Assembly (NCBI RefSeq): GCF_016901035.1
Contig: NZ_JAFEUF010000039.1
Location: forward strand, 1 to 40,264
Length of the DNA: 40,264 nucleotides
DNA from: Streptomyces durocortorensis
GTDB taxonomy: Bacteria; Actinomycetota; Actinomycetes; Streptomycetales; Streptomycetaceae
Direction of reading: 5' to 3'
Below, in pieces: positions 17,271 through 25,749 of the stretch (within the stretch, counting starts at the first letter, position 1; every line of letters begins with the position of its first letter). Position numbers and translations under genes: made by a program. The notes beneath the pieces are model-generated. The model made no database searches and was not told the DNA's origin. It was given only the letters and a program-made list of their open reading frames with translations.

Positions 17271-18209
17271 ATGGAGCCGAACCTGCCCGATGTCGTGCTG
17301 TGGTCAATACCGGCCTTCGTGCTGCTCACCGTGATCGAGATGGTCAGCTACCGCCTCCATCCGGACGAGGACGCGGCCGGATACGAGACCAAGGACGCCG
17401 CCACCAGTGTCACCATGGGGCTCGGCAGCCTGGGCTTCGACCTGCTGTGGAAGATCCCCATCCTGGCGATCTACATGGGGCTCTACGAGCTGACGCCGCT
17501 GCGGGTGCCCGTGCTGTGGTGGACCGTCCTGCTGATGCTCCTCGCCCAGGACTTCTTCTACTACTGGTCCCACCGCGGCCACCACGTCATCCGGGTCCTG
17601 TGGGCCTGCCACGTGGTCCATCACTCCAGCGAGAAGTTCAACCTGACCACCGCGCTGCGCCAGCCCTGGACCTCCGCGACCGTCTGGCCCTTCTATCTGC
17701 CGCTGATCGCCTGCGGCGTGCACCCGGCGGCGCTCGCGTTCTGCCAGTCGGCCAACCTCGTCTACCAGTTCTGGGTGCACACCGAGCGCGTCGGCAAGCT
17801 CCCGCGCCCCTTCGAGTACGTCCTCAACACGCCCTCCCACCACCGCGTCCACCACGCCTCGCAGGGCGGATACCTGGACCGCAACTACGGCGGCATCCTG
17901 ATCATCTGGGACCGGATGTTCGGGTCCTTCGCGGCGGAGGTCGAGCGGCCCGTCTACGGGCTCACCAAGAACATCACCACGTACAACCCGCTGCGCGTCG
18001 CGACCCACGAGTACGCCGCCATCGCCCGGGACGTCCGGGCCGCCGACACCTGGAGCGAGCGGGCCGGCCGGGTCTTCCGGGGGCCTGGCTGGCAGCCGGC
18101 GGCGAAGGACGGGGCGAAAACGGCGGCGCCGGCGCACGGTTCGGAACCCGTACAGGCCGCCGCGGTATCCGTACCGGACCAGACCCCCGCCCCGGAACGC
18201 GCCCTGTGA
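17271..18209 (+). CDS. Sterol desaturase/fatty acid hydroxylase family membrane protein
   Basis: A 312-aa integral membrane di-iron enzyme. The histidine clusters are SHRGHH, CHVVHHSSE and PSHHRVHHA, matching the HxxHH/HxxxH pattern of the superfamily, with membrane segments around residues 8-25, 48-70, 82-98 and 140-165. Such enzymes hydroxylate or desaturate lipids using oxygen; the lipid substrate cannot be inferred. The C-terminus is a hydrophilic Ala/Pro-rich tail (about 265-312), longer than in most homologues. The ATG is at 17271, no ribosome site. Its stop overlaps the next start (GTGA at 18206-18209), linking it to the lysoplasmalogenase gene and suggesting ether- or membrane-lipid metabolism. 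Confidence 0.93.
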   Translation: MEPNLPDVVLWSIPAFVLLTVIEMVSYRLHPDEDAAGYETKDAATSVTMGLGSLGFDLLWKIPILAIYMGLYELTPLRVPVLWWTVLLMLLAQDFFYYWSHRGHHVIRVLWACHVVHHSSEKFNLTTALRQPWTSATVWPFYLPLIACGVHPAALAFCQSANLVYQFWVHTERVGKLPRPFEYVLNTPSHHRVHHASQGGYLDRNYGGILIIWDRMFGSFAAEVERPVYGLTKNITTYNPLRVATHEYAAIARDVRAADTWSERAGRVFRGPGWQPAAKDGAKTAAPAHGSEPVQAAAVSVPDQTPAPERAL

Positions 18210-18919
18210 CCGCCACCGCCGCCCGCCCCGGCTCCACCGGTCGCGCCGGACGGGCCGAACGCTTCGCCCGCCCCGTGCTCCTCGCCTTCCTCCTCGTCGC
18301 CGCGGCCGATCTGGTCGGGCTCCTCGCCGGGGCCGAGGCCGTCCATCTGGTCGCCAAGCCGCTGCTGATGCCGCTGCTCGCCGGGTACGCGGCCCTGCGC
18401 GGCGGGCCCCGGCTGCTCGTCGCGGCCCTGCTGTTCGGGTGGGGCGGTGACGTCTTCCTCCTCGCCGACAACGACCTGGACTTCCTCGTCGGCATGGGGT
18501 CGTTCGCCGTGGGCCATGTCTGCTACCTGACGCTGTTCGGGCGGGGGGAGGGCCGAGGCCGGGCTCCCGCACCGCTGGTCACCGGGGTCGGGTACGCCCT
18601 CGTGCTCGTCGTCTTCCTCGTGCTGATCTGGCCGGACCTCCCGGCGGACCTGCGGATCCCGCTCACCGGCTACAGCCTGCTGCTCACCGCCATGGCCTGG
18701 CGGGCGGGCGTGTTCGGGCCGTACGCGGCGGTCGGCGGCGCGCTCTTCCTGCTCTCCGACGCCCTCATCGCCACCGGCATCGCCGAGTGGCCGCAGGCGC
18801 CCGCCCCCGACTTCTGGGTGATGCTCACCTACATCGCCGCACAGGCCCTGCTGACCCTCGGGGTGCTCGGGGTGCTCGGGGTGCTCGGGGTTCCCGCACA
18901 GCACAAGCCGGGGGCGTGA
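18206..18919 (+). CDS. Lysoplasmalogenase (YhhN/TMEM86 family)
   Basis: A 237-aa membrane protein with about eight hydrophobic helices. The family motifs are HLVAKPLLMPLL, LLFGWGGDVFLL and FLLSDALIATG, with conserved Lys and Asp residues thought to form the active site in TMEM86B-type lysoplasmalogenases. It would cleave vinyl-ether lysophospholipids in the membrane; whether Streptomyces makes plasmalogens is uncertain, so the true substrate may differ. GTG 18206 overlaps the preceding stop. The C-terminus carries a repetitive LGVLGVLGVLGV stretch encoded by a 9-bp tandem repeat, so the tail length may vary between strains. Confidence 0.9.
   Translation: MTATAARPGSTGRAGRAERFARPVLLAFLLVAAADLVGLLAGAEAVHLVAKPLLMPLLAGYAALRGGPRLLVAALLFGWGGDVFLLADNDLDFLVGMGSFAVGHVCYLTLFGRGEGRGRAPAPLVTGVGYALVLVVFLVLIWPDLPADLRIPLTGYSLLLTAMAWRAGVFGPYAAVGGALFLLSDALIATGIAEWPQAPAPDFWVMLTYIAAQALLTLGVLGVLGVLGVPAQHKPGA
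18857..18892 (+). repeat. Four tandem copies of a 9-bp unit inside lysoplasmalogenase
   Basis: CTCGGGGTG is repeated at 18857, 18866, 18875 and 18884 (the last with one change), encoding Leu-Gly-Val repeats. The period is a multiple of three, so slippage would change length without breaking the frame. Confidence 0.85.
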
Positions 18920-18930
18920 GCCCTGGAAAG

Positions 18931-19046
18931 CCCGGGGGGCGGGGGGGGGGGGGGGGGCGGGGGGGGGGGGGGCCCGCCGGCGCCGGGGGGGGGGGGCCCC
19001 CCCCCGCCGGGGGGGGCCCCCCGCCCCCCCCCCCCCCCCCCCCCCC
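18931..19046. other. Long G-then-C homopolymer tract, probable assembly artefact
   Basis: About 115 bp composed almost only of G runs followed by C runs between two convergent genes (stops at 18919 and 19069). It contains no A or T. Such a sequence is not a normal Streptomyces intergenic region. The likely explanation is failed consensus across a terminator hairpin, or gap filling. Confidence 0.8.
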
Positions 19047-19068
19047 TCGGCCGTACCGTGACGTGCCG

Positions 19069-20607
19069 TTACCAGCGCACCGCGTCCAGCGCGTCCACCA
19101 CTCCGGCCCCGTAGAAGCCGTTGTAGCTCCTGCCGCCCTCGCAGACCGCGTCGATCACGCCGTCACCGTTGATGTCGTACGGCTCGCCGCACGCCTTCGC
19201 GTCCGCCTCCAGCGTCAGCAGCGCCTTGACCGCGGCCGGTGAGGCGTAGGGGTGCTTCGACTTGATCAGCGCCACGACGCCCGCGACGTGCGGGGAGGCC
19301 ATCGACGTACCGGCCTTGTAGCCGAACTTGCCGCCCGGCAGCGTCGAGAGGATCAGCCCGTTGACGGCCGGCGGCTCGGGGGTCTGGTAGACCGTCGAGT
19401 CACCGCCCGGGGCCGCCACGTCGATGATGCCCTTGCCGTAGTTCGAGTACGAGGACTTCAGGCCCTTCGCACCCGTCGCGGAGACCGTCACGACGCCCGG
19501 CAGCATGGTCGGGATGTCCGGGCAGGCGCTCGGGTCGATCGTCCGCGTGACCGGCTCGGTGTCGTTCGGGCTGGTCGTGTCCTCGATCGCGTCGAGGGAC
19601 AGGTCATGGCGGGAGTTGCCCGCCGCCGCGACGTTGACCGTGCCCTTGCGCTCCGCGTACTTCACAGCGCGGGTGAGCGCGTCGACCAGGGCTCCCTGGT
19701 CGGGGTCGTTCTTGCAGTTGAACAGCCACGGGTCGGTGTAATAGCTGTTGTTGGTCACCTCGACACCGCGCTCGGCGGCCCAGAGGAACCCGCAGACGAC
19801 GGCCTCGGTGTAGAAGAACCCGTCCGGGTTCGACACCTTGATGCCCGACACCTTCACGCCCGGGGCGACACCGGTGACGCCGGCGCCGTTCTTCGCGGCG
19901 GCGATGGTGCCCGCCACGTGCGTGCCGTGGTCGCTCTCGCCCGCCGCCGGACGCCAGGAGCCGGCGGTGGTGTCCGGAGCGCCCGACACGCAGTTCGCCG
20001 AGGCGCGCTCGTCGAAGTTCGGGGCCAGGTCCGGGTGGGTGTCGTCGACGCCCGTGTCGATGACGGCGACCGTCACCTTCTTCGAGCCCAGCGACTTCTG
20101 GTGCGCCTTGTCCGCCTTGATCGCGGGCAGCGACCACTGGAGCGGCTCCAGCGGGTCCTCGCCGGCCTTCGCGTCCGCGGCGGCCGCCGCCGCCTGCTCG
20201 GCGGTCAGCGGCTCCGCTATCGAGCCGACGTCCTTCGTCGCCTGCGGCACGATCGGGTTCGTGCGGGTCGCGCCCGCCGACTCCACGCCCCGTACCGTGC
20301 GGATCGTCTCGCCGAAGGCCGGGTTCTGCGAGTGGACGACGATGACGCCGATCTGCTCATAGGCGATGACGACCGTGCCGCCGGCCTTGGCGATCGCCTT
20401 CTTGACGTCCTTCACCGTGCCGTGGCCGCCCCGGACGTTGACCACGTAGGACAGCTTCGGCCCGTCGGTCCGCACGCTCGCGGAGGCCTGCTCGCCGGTG
20501 GGCGCCGCCGTGGCCGACGCCGTCGGCAGGAAACCGAGCGAGGCGGTCAGCGCGAGTCCGACGGGTACCGCGAGTGCGCGGGTCCGTCTCGATGCCAGAT
20601 GAGCCAT
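19069..20607 (-). CDS. Secreted S8 family serine peptidase (subtilase)
   Basis: A 512-aa exported subtilisin-like protease. A signal peptide with RRTR and a hydrophobic core occupies about 1-33, with likely cleavage near SATAA. An inhibitor-like propeptide follows (about 50-115). The catalytic domain has Asp184 (VIDTGVD), His227 (DHGTH), oxyanion Asn331 (AAAGN) and Ser435 (GTSMASPH), so all key residues are present. Near the C-terminus, DINGDGVIDA (about 480-490) looks like an EF-hand or dockerin-type calcium loop between two cysteines. The mature enzyme would degrade extracellular protein. ATG 20607 follows GGAG with 5-nt spacing. Monocistronic. Confidence 0.95.
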   Translation of the reverse strand: MAHLASRRTRALAVPVGLALTASLGFLPTASATAAPTGEQASASVRTDGPKLSYVVNVRGGHGTVKDVKKAIAKAGGTVVIAYEQIGVIVVHSQNPAFGETIRTVRGVESAGATRTNPIVPQATKDVGSIAEPLTAEQAAAAAADAKAGEDPLEPLQWSLPAIKADKAHQKSLGSKKVTVAVIDTGVDDTHPDLAPNFDERASANCVSGAPDTTAGSWRPAAGESDHGTHVAGTIAAAKNGAGVTGVAPGVKVSGIKVSNPDGFFYTEAVVCGFLWAAERGVEVTNNSYYTDPWLFNCKNDPDQGALVDALTRAVKYAERKGTVNVAAAGNSRHDLSLDAIEDTTSPNDTEPVTRTIDPSACPDIPTMLPGVVTVSATGAKGLKSSYSNYGKGIIDVAAPGGDSTVYQTPEPPAVNGLILSTLPGGKFGYKAGTSMASPHVAGVVALIKSKHPYASPAAVKALLTLEADAKACGEPYDINGDGVIDAVCEGGRSYNGFYGAGVVDALDAVRW

Positions 20608-20675
20608 GGGTTCTCCACATCATCCGTGCCGAACGACCGGACACCTGGCGTGTTCGGTCGCGTACATGACGAGTG

Positions 20676-20705
20676 AAGCTATCGCTGATCATCCCGGCGC
20701 ATCAA
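20676..20705 (-). promoter_or_regulatory. Candidate promoter of the subtilase gene
   Basis: On the minus strand TTGATG (20700-20705) and TAGCTT (20676-20681) are separated by 18 bp, a reasonable match to the vegetative sigma factor consensus. It lies about 70 bp upstream of the subtilase ATG. Confidence 0.4.
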
Positions 20706-20952
20706 CGTTTACGGGCAAGTGAGTTCGAAGAGTGACCGATGCGGCCGAATGTGAACGGGTGACGTCCGGGCAACCGGGTGCACGGCGACACCTCCGACAA
20801 GGCGAACGAGAAGGCGAAAGACGCGGTGAACCGCTTCGTCGCGCCCTCCGTGCCGTTGTCCAGGAGGTACATCACCGTTCCCGCCGGTAACGAGGCCTCC
20901 CTTGACACCCGCCGTCCCCCAGACCACCGCACCCGCGTCGCGAGGAGATTCC

Positions 20953-21318
20953 GTGGCTACCGATGCACCGCCGCCCGAGGGCACATCGCCCGCCGGACCC
21001 GCCCAGCCCACCACCGAGGCGTTCGTCGCGGTGCAGTCGAGCCCGGAGTTCGCCGACCTGCGCCGCTCCCACCGCTCCTTCGCCTTCCCCCTGACCATCG
21101 CCTTCGTGACCTGGTACCTGCTCTACGTCCTGCTCTGCAACTACGCGGGCGGATTCATGGCCACCAAGGTCGTCGGCAACATCAACATGGCGCTCGTCCT
21201 CGGACTCGCCCAGTTCGCCACCACCTTCCTCATCGCCTGGCTCTACTCCCGGCACGCCGCCACCAAGCTCGACCCCAAGGCCGACGCGATCAAGTCCCGT
21301 ATGGAGGCCGACGTATGA
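20953..21318 (+). CDS. DUF485 membrane protein (acetate symporter partner)
   Basis: A 121-aa protein of the DUF485 (YjcH-like) family. A hydrophilic Pro/Ala/Thr head (about 1-25) is followed by FADLRRSHRSFAFPLTIAFVTWYLLYVLLCNYAGGFM, the family signature, then a second helix (about 75-98) and a basic C-terminus. In E. coli yjcH lies directly before actP, as its counterpart does here: the stop overlaps the symporter start. It is probably an accessory subunit of the transporter. GTG 20953 has GAGGAG 5 nt upstream, and no upstream extension is needed. Confidence 0.92.
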   Translation: MATDAPPPEGTSPAGPAQPTTEAFVAVQSSPEFADLRRSHRSFAFPLTIAFVTWYLLYVLLCNYAGGFMATKVVGNINMALVLGLAQFATTFLIAWLYSRHAATKLDPKADAIKSRMEADV

Positions 21319-22958
21319 GCGCCGCCCACGCCCTCTACCCCACCGTCCAGCTCGCCGCCACCGAGGGGGCGAGCGAACACCGGCCGCTGATCATCACGCT
21401 GTTCGCCGCGTTCGTCGTCGCGACCCTCTTCATCACCGTGTGGGCGGGCCGCCAGACCAAGAGCGCCTCCGACTTCTACGCGGGCGGCCGCCAGTTCACC
21501 GGATTCCAGAACGGACTCGCGGTCTCCGGCGACTACATGTCCGCCGCGTCCTTCCTCGGCATCGCCGGGGCCATCGCGCTCTTCGGATACGACGGCTTCC
21601 TGTACTCCATCGGCTTCCTCGTCGCCTGGCTCGTCGCCCTGCTCCTGGTCGCCGAACCGCTGCGCAACTCCGGCCGCTACACCATGGGCGACGTCCTCGC
21701 CTACCGGATGCGCCAGCGCCCCGTACGTACCGCCGCCGGCACGTCCACGATCGTCGTCTCGATCTTCTACCTGCTGGCACAGATGGCCGGCGCGGGCGTC
21801 CTCGTCTCGCTGCTGCTCGGCATCACCAGTGACGCCGGGAAGATCCTCATCGTCGCCCTGGTCGGCATTCTGATGATCCTCTACGTCACCATCGGCGGCA
21901 TGAAGGGCACCACCTGGGTGCAGATGGTCAAGGCCGTCCTGCTCATCGCGGGCACCCTGCTCATCACCTTCCTGATCCTGCTGAAGTTCAACTTCAACAT
22001 CTCCGACCTGCTCGGCACCGCCGCCAGCAACAGCGGCAAGGGCACGGCCTTCCTGGAGCCGGGCCTGAAGTACGGCGTCGACAACATCTCGAAGCTGGAC
22101 TTCATCTCGCTCGGCATCGCCCTGGTCCTCGGCACCGCGGGCCTGCCGCACATCCTGATCCGCTTCTACACCGTGCCCACCGCCAAGGCCGCCCGTAAGT
22201 CCGTGAACTGGGCCATCGGCATCATCGGCGCCTTCTACCTCATGACGATCGTGCTCGGCTTCGGCGCCGCCGCGATCCTCAAGCAGGACGACATCATCGC
22301 CTCCAACAAGGCGGGCAACACCGCGGCACCGCTGGCCGCACTGGAGATCGGCGGCGGCTCCGGATCCACCGGCGGCGCCATCCTGCTCGCGGTGATCTCC
22401 GCCGTCGCCTTCGCCACCATCCTGGCCGTCGTCGCCGGACTCACCCTCGCCTCCTCCTCGTCCTTCGCGCACGACATCTACGCCAACGTCATCCGCAAGG
22501 GCCAGGCCACCGAGAAGGAGGAGGTCCGCGCCGCACGCTGGGCCACCGTCGCCATCGGCGTCGTCTCCATCGGCCTCGGCGCACTCGCCCGCGACCTGAA
22601 CGTCGCCGGACTCGTCGCCCTGGCCTTCGCCGTCGCCGCGTCCGCCAACCTGCCGACGATCCTCTACAGCCTCTTCTGGAAGCGCTTCACCACCCAGGGA
22701 GCCCTCTGGTCCATCTACGGAGGTCTCGCCTCCTCCGTCCTGCTGGTGCTGTTCTCGCCGGTCGTCTCCTCCAAGCCGACCTCGATGTTCCCGGACGTCG
22801 ACTTCGCCTGGTTCCCGCTGGAGAACCCCGGCCTGATCTCGATCCCGCTCGGCTTCCTGCTCGGCTGGGTCGGCTCGCTGATCTCCAAGGAGAAGGCCGA
22901 CACGGACAAGTACGCCGAACTGGAGGTCAAGTCCCTCACCGGCGTCGGAGCCCACTGA
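21315..22958 (+). CDS. actP: Cation/acetate symporter (sodium:solute symporter family)
   Basis: A 547-aa membrane protein with about 13 hydrophobic helices, of the ActP branch of the sodium:solute symporter family. Family motifs are SDFYAGGRQFTGFQNGLAVSGDYMSAASFLG near the start, GTAGLPHILIRFYTV in the middle and a conserved cytosolic loop after SFAHDIYANVIRKG. It would take up acetate or other small monocarboxylates with a cation. ATG 21315 overlaps the DUF485 stop (ATGA). The E. coli name is used by homology; the exact substrate is unproven. The region after its stop is disturbed by the C-tract at 23059. Confidence 0.92.
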   Translation: MSAAHALYPTVQLAATEGASEHRPLIITLFAAFVVATLFITVWAGRQTKSASDFYAGGRQFTGFQNGLAVSGDYMSAASFLGIAGAIALFGYDGFLYSIGFLVAWLVALLLVAEPLRNSGRYTMGDVLAYRMRQRPVRTAAGTSTIVVSIFYLLAQMAGAGVLVSLLLGITSDAGKILIVALVGILMILYVTIGGMKGTTWVQMVKAVLLIAGTLLITFLILLKFNFNISDLLGTAASNSGKGTAFLEPGLKYGVDNISKLDFISLGIALVLGTAGLPHILIRFYTVPTAKAARKSVNWAIGIIGAFYLMTIVLGFGAAAILKQDDIIASNKAGNTAAPLAALEIGGGSGSTGGAILLAVISAVAFATILAVVAGLTLASSSSFAHDIYANVIRKGQATEKEEVRAARWATVAIGVVSIGLGALARDLNVAGLVALAFAVAASANLPTILYSLFWKRFTTQGALWSIYGGLASSVLLVLFSPVVSSKPTSMFPDVDFAWFPLENPGLISIPLGFLLGWVGSLISKEKADTDKYAELEVKSLTGVGAH

Positions 22959-22982
22959 ACCCACCGGGGCCGACCCCGTCGG

Positions 22983-23148
<166 letters not shown>

Positions 23149-23170
23149 ATCACCCACCACCCGCGGCCGT

Positions 23171-23228
23171 GCCGCGTCGTAGAGTCCTACGACGCGGCCC
23201 GGCCACACCTCGTGGCAAACGGGCCACG
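23171..23228. promoter_or_regulatory. 12-bp perfect inverted repeat and alternating stems upstream of moaA
   Basis: GCCGCGTCGTAG (23171-23182) pairs perfectly with CTACGACGCGGC (23187-23198), loop AGTC. Just after, GCCAC (23202-23206) can pair with GTGGC (23212-23216), but the overlapping CGTGGC (23211-23216) pairs instead with GCCACG (23223-23228), so the two stems exclude each other. This may be a terminator followed by a switching leader or operator for moaA. It does not look like the known Moco riboswitch. Confidence 0.5.
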
Positions 23229-23310
23229 CCGATGTCACACGTCTCACGTAGGCTCGGTGGTAGCAGAAAGCAGAGAAGAGCGACCGCACCCCCGGGGGGA
23301 GGGATCCACC

Positions 23311-24300
23311 ATGCTCATCGACACCTTCGACCGGATCGCCACCGATCTGCGCGTGTCACTCACCGACAAGTGCAACCTGCGCTGCACCTACTGCATGCCC
23401 GAAGAGGGCCTCCAGTGGCTCGGCAAGAGCGAGCTGCTCTCCGACGACGAGATCGTGCGCCTGATCCGTATCGCCGTCACCTCGCTCGGCATCACCGAGG
23501 TCCGCTTCACCGGCGGCGAGCCCCTGCTGCGCCCCGGCCTCGTCTCCATCGTCGAGCAGTGCGCCGCGCTCACCCCGCGCCCCCGGATGTCGCTCACGAC
23601 CAACGGCATCGGACTCAAGCGGACCGCCACCGCCCTCAAGGCCGCCGGGCTCGACCGGGTCAACGTCTCGCTGGACACCCTGCGCCCCGACGTCTTCAAG
23701 ACCCTCACCCGCCGGGACCGCCACAGGGACGTGCTGGACGGCCTGGAGGCCGCCCGCGAGGCCGGGCTCACCCCGGTGAAGGTCAACTCCGTCCTGATGC
23801 CCGGACTCAACGACGACGAGGCGCCCGAGCTGCTCGCCTGGGCCGTCGCCAACGACTACGAGCTCCGTTTCATCGAGCAGATGCCGCTCGACGCCCAGCA
23901 CGGCTGGAAGCGCGACGGCATGATCACCGCCGGCGACATCCTCGCCTCGCTGCGCACCCGCTTCACCCTCACCGCCGAGAGCGACGCGTCCCGCGGCTCC
24001 GCACCCGCCGAGCGCTGGACCGTCGACGGCGGCCCGCACCGCGTCGGCGTGATCGCCTCCGTCACCCGCCCGTTCTGCCGCGCCTGCGACCGCACCCGGC
24101 TCACCGCCGACGGCCAGGTCCGCACCTGCCTCTTCGCCCGCGAGGAGACGGATCTGCGCGGGGCCCTGCGCGGCGACGCACCCGACGAGGAGATCGCCCA
24201 GCTCTGGAAGACGGCCATGTGGGGCAAGAAGGCGGGGTCCGGACTGGACGACCCGACCTTCCTGCAGCCCGACCGCCCGATGTCGGCGATCGGCGGCTGA
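23311..24300 (+). CDS. moaA: GTP 3',8-cyclase MoaA (molybdenum cofactor biosynthesis)
   Basis: A 329-aa radical SAM enzyme catalysing the first step of molybdopterin synthesis, from GTP to 3',8-cyclo-7,8-dihydro-GTP (with MoaC). The SAM cluster is CNLRCTYC (C21, C25, C28). The second C-terminal 4Fe-4S cluster uses C256 and C259 (FCRACDRTRLT) and C273 (VRTC). FTGGEPLLRP and NVSLDTL are family motifs, and the C-terminus ends in the conserved Gly-Gly needed for activity. ATG 23311 follows a GGGGGGAGGG site. No other moa gene is in the window. The stop is 3 bp from the stop of a convergent gene. Confidence 0.97.
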   Translation: MLIDTFDRIATDLRVSLTDKCNLRCTYCMPEEGLQWLGKSELLSDDEIVRLIRIAVTSLGITEVRFTGGEPLLRPGLVSIVEQCAALTPRPRMSLTTNGIGLKRTATALKAAGLDRVNVSLDTLRPDVFKTLTRRDRHRDVLDGLEAAREAGLTPVKVNSVLMPGLNDDEAPELLAWAVANDYELRFIEQMPLDAQHGWKRDGMITAGDILASLRTRFTLTAESDASRGSAPAERWTVDGGPHRVGVIASVTRPFCRACDRTRLTADGQVRTCLFAREETDLRGALRGDAPDEEIAQLWKTAMWGKKAGSGLDDPTFLQPDRPMSAIGG

Positions 24301-24303
24301 CGC

Positions 24304-24570
24304 TCAGGCGTCCCGCGAGCCCTCGGGGCCGGGCCGGCCGGACTCCCAGTCCTTCAGCGCCACGACATCCTTGAGGAAACCCCGTACACCGAGGAACGAG
24401 GACAAGTGCTCCCGGTGCTCGTCGCAGGCCAGCCAGGTCTTGCGCCGCTCGGGCGTGTGCAGTTTGGGGTTGTTCCAGGCGAGCACCCACACAGCGGCGG
24501 CCCGGCAGCCCTTGGCGGAACAGAGCGGGGCACCGGTGGGACTCTCGGCGGACGTCTCGGGAAAGATCAC
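24304..24570 (-). CDS. Small conserved Cys/His protein, function unknown
   Basis: An 88-aa protein. It contains CSAKGCRAAAVWVLAWNNPKLHTPERRKTW then LACDEHREHLSSFLGVRGFL; the CxxxxC and CxxHxxxH pairs could bind one zinc. I recall close relatives throughout Streptomyces but no tested function. GTG 24570 (VIFPETSAES) is chosen because conservation as I remember it begins there; further upstream in-frame sequence is Arg-rich and unlikely to be coded. It converges on moaA with only 3 bp between stops, so transcripts must overlap at their 3' ends or share a very compact terminator. Confidence 0.78.
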   Translation of the reverse strand: MIFPETSAESPTGAPLCSAKGCRAAAVWVLAWNNPKLHTPERRKTWLACDEHREHLSSFLGVRGFLKDVVALKDWESGRPGPEGSRDA

Positions 24571-24811
24571 ATCATCCAGCCTAAGCCAGTGCTCCGCGGG
24601 CCAAGTCAGGTGCTCCGCGAGCTTCCTGACGCATCCCCGGCCGGAGAAAGGGCGACGCCGAGCAGCCACGGGGGGAGCTGCCCGGCGTCGGTCCGTCGCT
24701 CCGACGGGGGATGCGGAGCGCTCTAGAAGTATGTCACGGGGACCGGGGTACGGTGCACCGGAACGTCATGATTGATCTGAGCTTTTCCTGAGCTTCGCGG
24801 GACGTGCGGGC

Positions 24812-25189
24812 TCAGCTGTGCTCATGGGGCGGCGGCACCCGGCCGGACGGCCCCTGGCCGTCACCGGACTCCGCCCGACCGGCCACCGGGGCGGCCTCCA
24901 GAGTCGGCCGCATCGGCATCGGCACGAACGTCGTCGGCAGTGAAGTCGCGTTCTCCCGACCGGCGTTGGCGATGACCACCGCGACGTACGGCAGCAGCAC
25001 GCCCAGGACGAGCGCCACGATCGCCACATGCCGCTCAACGTTCCACAGCACCGCGGCCAGCACCACGGACACCGTGCGGACCGACATCGAGATCACATAG
25101 CGTCGCTGTCGGCCGCGGACGTCGTCCGTCAGCCCCTGACGGGCGCCCGTGATCCGGATGACCTCCGAATCCGCGTTCTTCCGCAGCAT
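24812..25189 (-). CDS. DUF3099 membrane protein
   Basis: A 125-aa protein of the actinobacterial DUF3099 family. The signature RITGARQGLTDDVRGRQRRYVISMSVRT is followed by two membrane helices (about 38-52 and 54-76), then a Pro/Glu-rich cytoplasmic or external tail. The role is unknown. ATG 25189. The Shine-Dalgarno GGAG is very close to the ATG, so the start could be inaccurate, but no better one is in frame. About 200 bp separate it from the divergent GlsB gene. The 240-bp space before its 3' end (24571-24811) holds no convincing gene. Confidence 0.88.
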   Translation of the reverse strand: MLRKNADSEVIRITGARQGLTDDVRGRQRRYVISMSVRTVSVVLAAVLWNVERHVAIVALVLGVLLPYVAVVIANAGRENATSLPTTFVPMPMRPTLEAAPVAGRAESGDGQGPSGRVPPPHEHS

Positions 25190-25390
25190 GCTCCACCACC
25201 AGATGTCGTCGCCGGACGCTCACGGACCGGGCCGCATCCACGGTACGCCCGCTCCGCGCCGGACAGGCGACCGGGGCCCGCCCGACGGGTGAGACCGGCC
25301 GTCCCCCGGACGGCCCAACCGGGCATGCGCCGCCCGGACGCCGGGCCGAGACTGGGCGGACGCGCACTCCGCGCCGTACGAGGAGGCGAA

Positions 25391-25669
25391 ATGAGCTGGT
25401 TGTGGGCAATCATCGTGGGTCTGGTCCTCGGTGTCATCGCCAGAGCGATCCTGCCCGGCAAACAGGACATCCCGCTCTGGCTGACCGCCGTGTTCGGCAT
25501 CCTCGGCTCCATCCTCGGTAACGCCGTGGCCGGCTGGATCGGCGTCGAGGACACCAAGGGCATCGACTGGATCCGCCATCTGCTGCAGCTGGCGGGCGCC
25601 GTGGCGGTCGTCGCCGTCGGCGACATGGCCTGGCAGAAGATCCGGGGCGGCCGCAGTCAGAGAACCTGA
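25391..25669 (+). CDS. GlsB/YeaQ/YmgE family stress-response membrane protein
   Basis: A 92-aa protein with three hydrophobic helices and the family motifs WLWAIIVGLVLGVIARAILPG and FGILGSILGNAVAGWIG. Members are small 'transglycosylase-associated' membrane proteins induced by stress in several bacteria; no enzyme activity is established. ATG 25391 has AGGAGG at 25381-25386. Monocistronic, closed by the strong hairpin at 25682-25728. It may be functionally related to the Asp23/Gls24 block, as GlsB and Gls24 are co-transcribed in enterococci (inference). Confidence 0.92.
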   Translation: MSWLWAIIVGLVLGVIARAILPGKQDIPLWLTAVFGILGSILGNAVAGWIGVEDTKGIDWIRHLLQLAGAVAVVAVGDMAWQKIRGGRSQRT

Positions 25670-25681
25670 CCGGCAGCACAG

Positions 25682-25728
25682 GACGCCGCGGCCGGACACG
25701 CGAGGAAAGCGTGTCCGGCCGCGGCGTC
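25682..25728. terminator. Perfect 20-bp bidirectional terminator hairpin
   Basis: GACGCCGCGGCCGGACACGC (25682-25701) is exactly complementary to 25709-25728, loop GAGGAAA. It lies between the convergent glsB-like (stop 25669) and tyrS (stop 25750) genes, so it can end both transcripts. Confidence 0.9.
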
Positions 25729-25749
25729 GTGCGTGGTGCCCGGGGTGAA

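Noticed and set aside
18787..19242. A 151-aa frame across the G tract
   Set aside because: It consists mainly of glycine and proline from the homopolymers and does not look like a real protein.
23171..23310. Moco riboswitch upstream of moaA
   Set aside because: The leader is short and does not show the conserved elements that I know for that motif.
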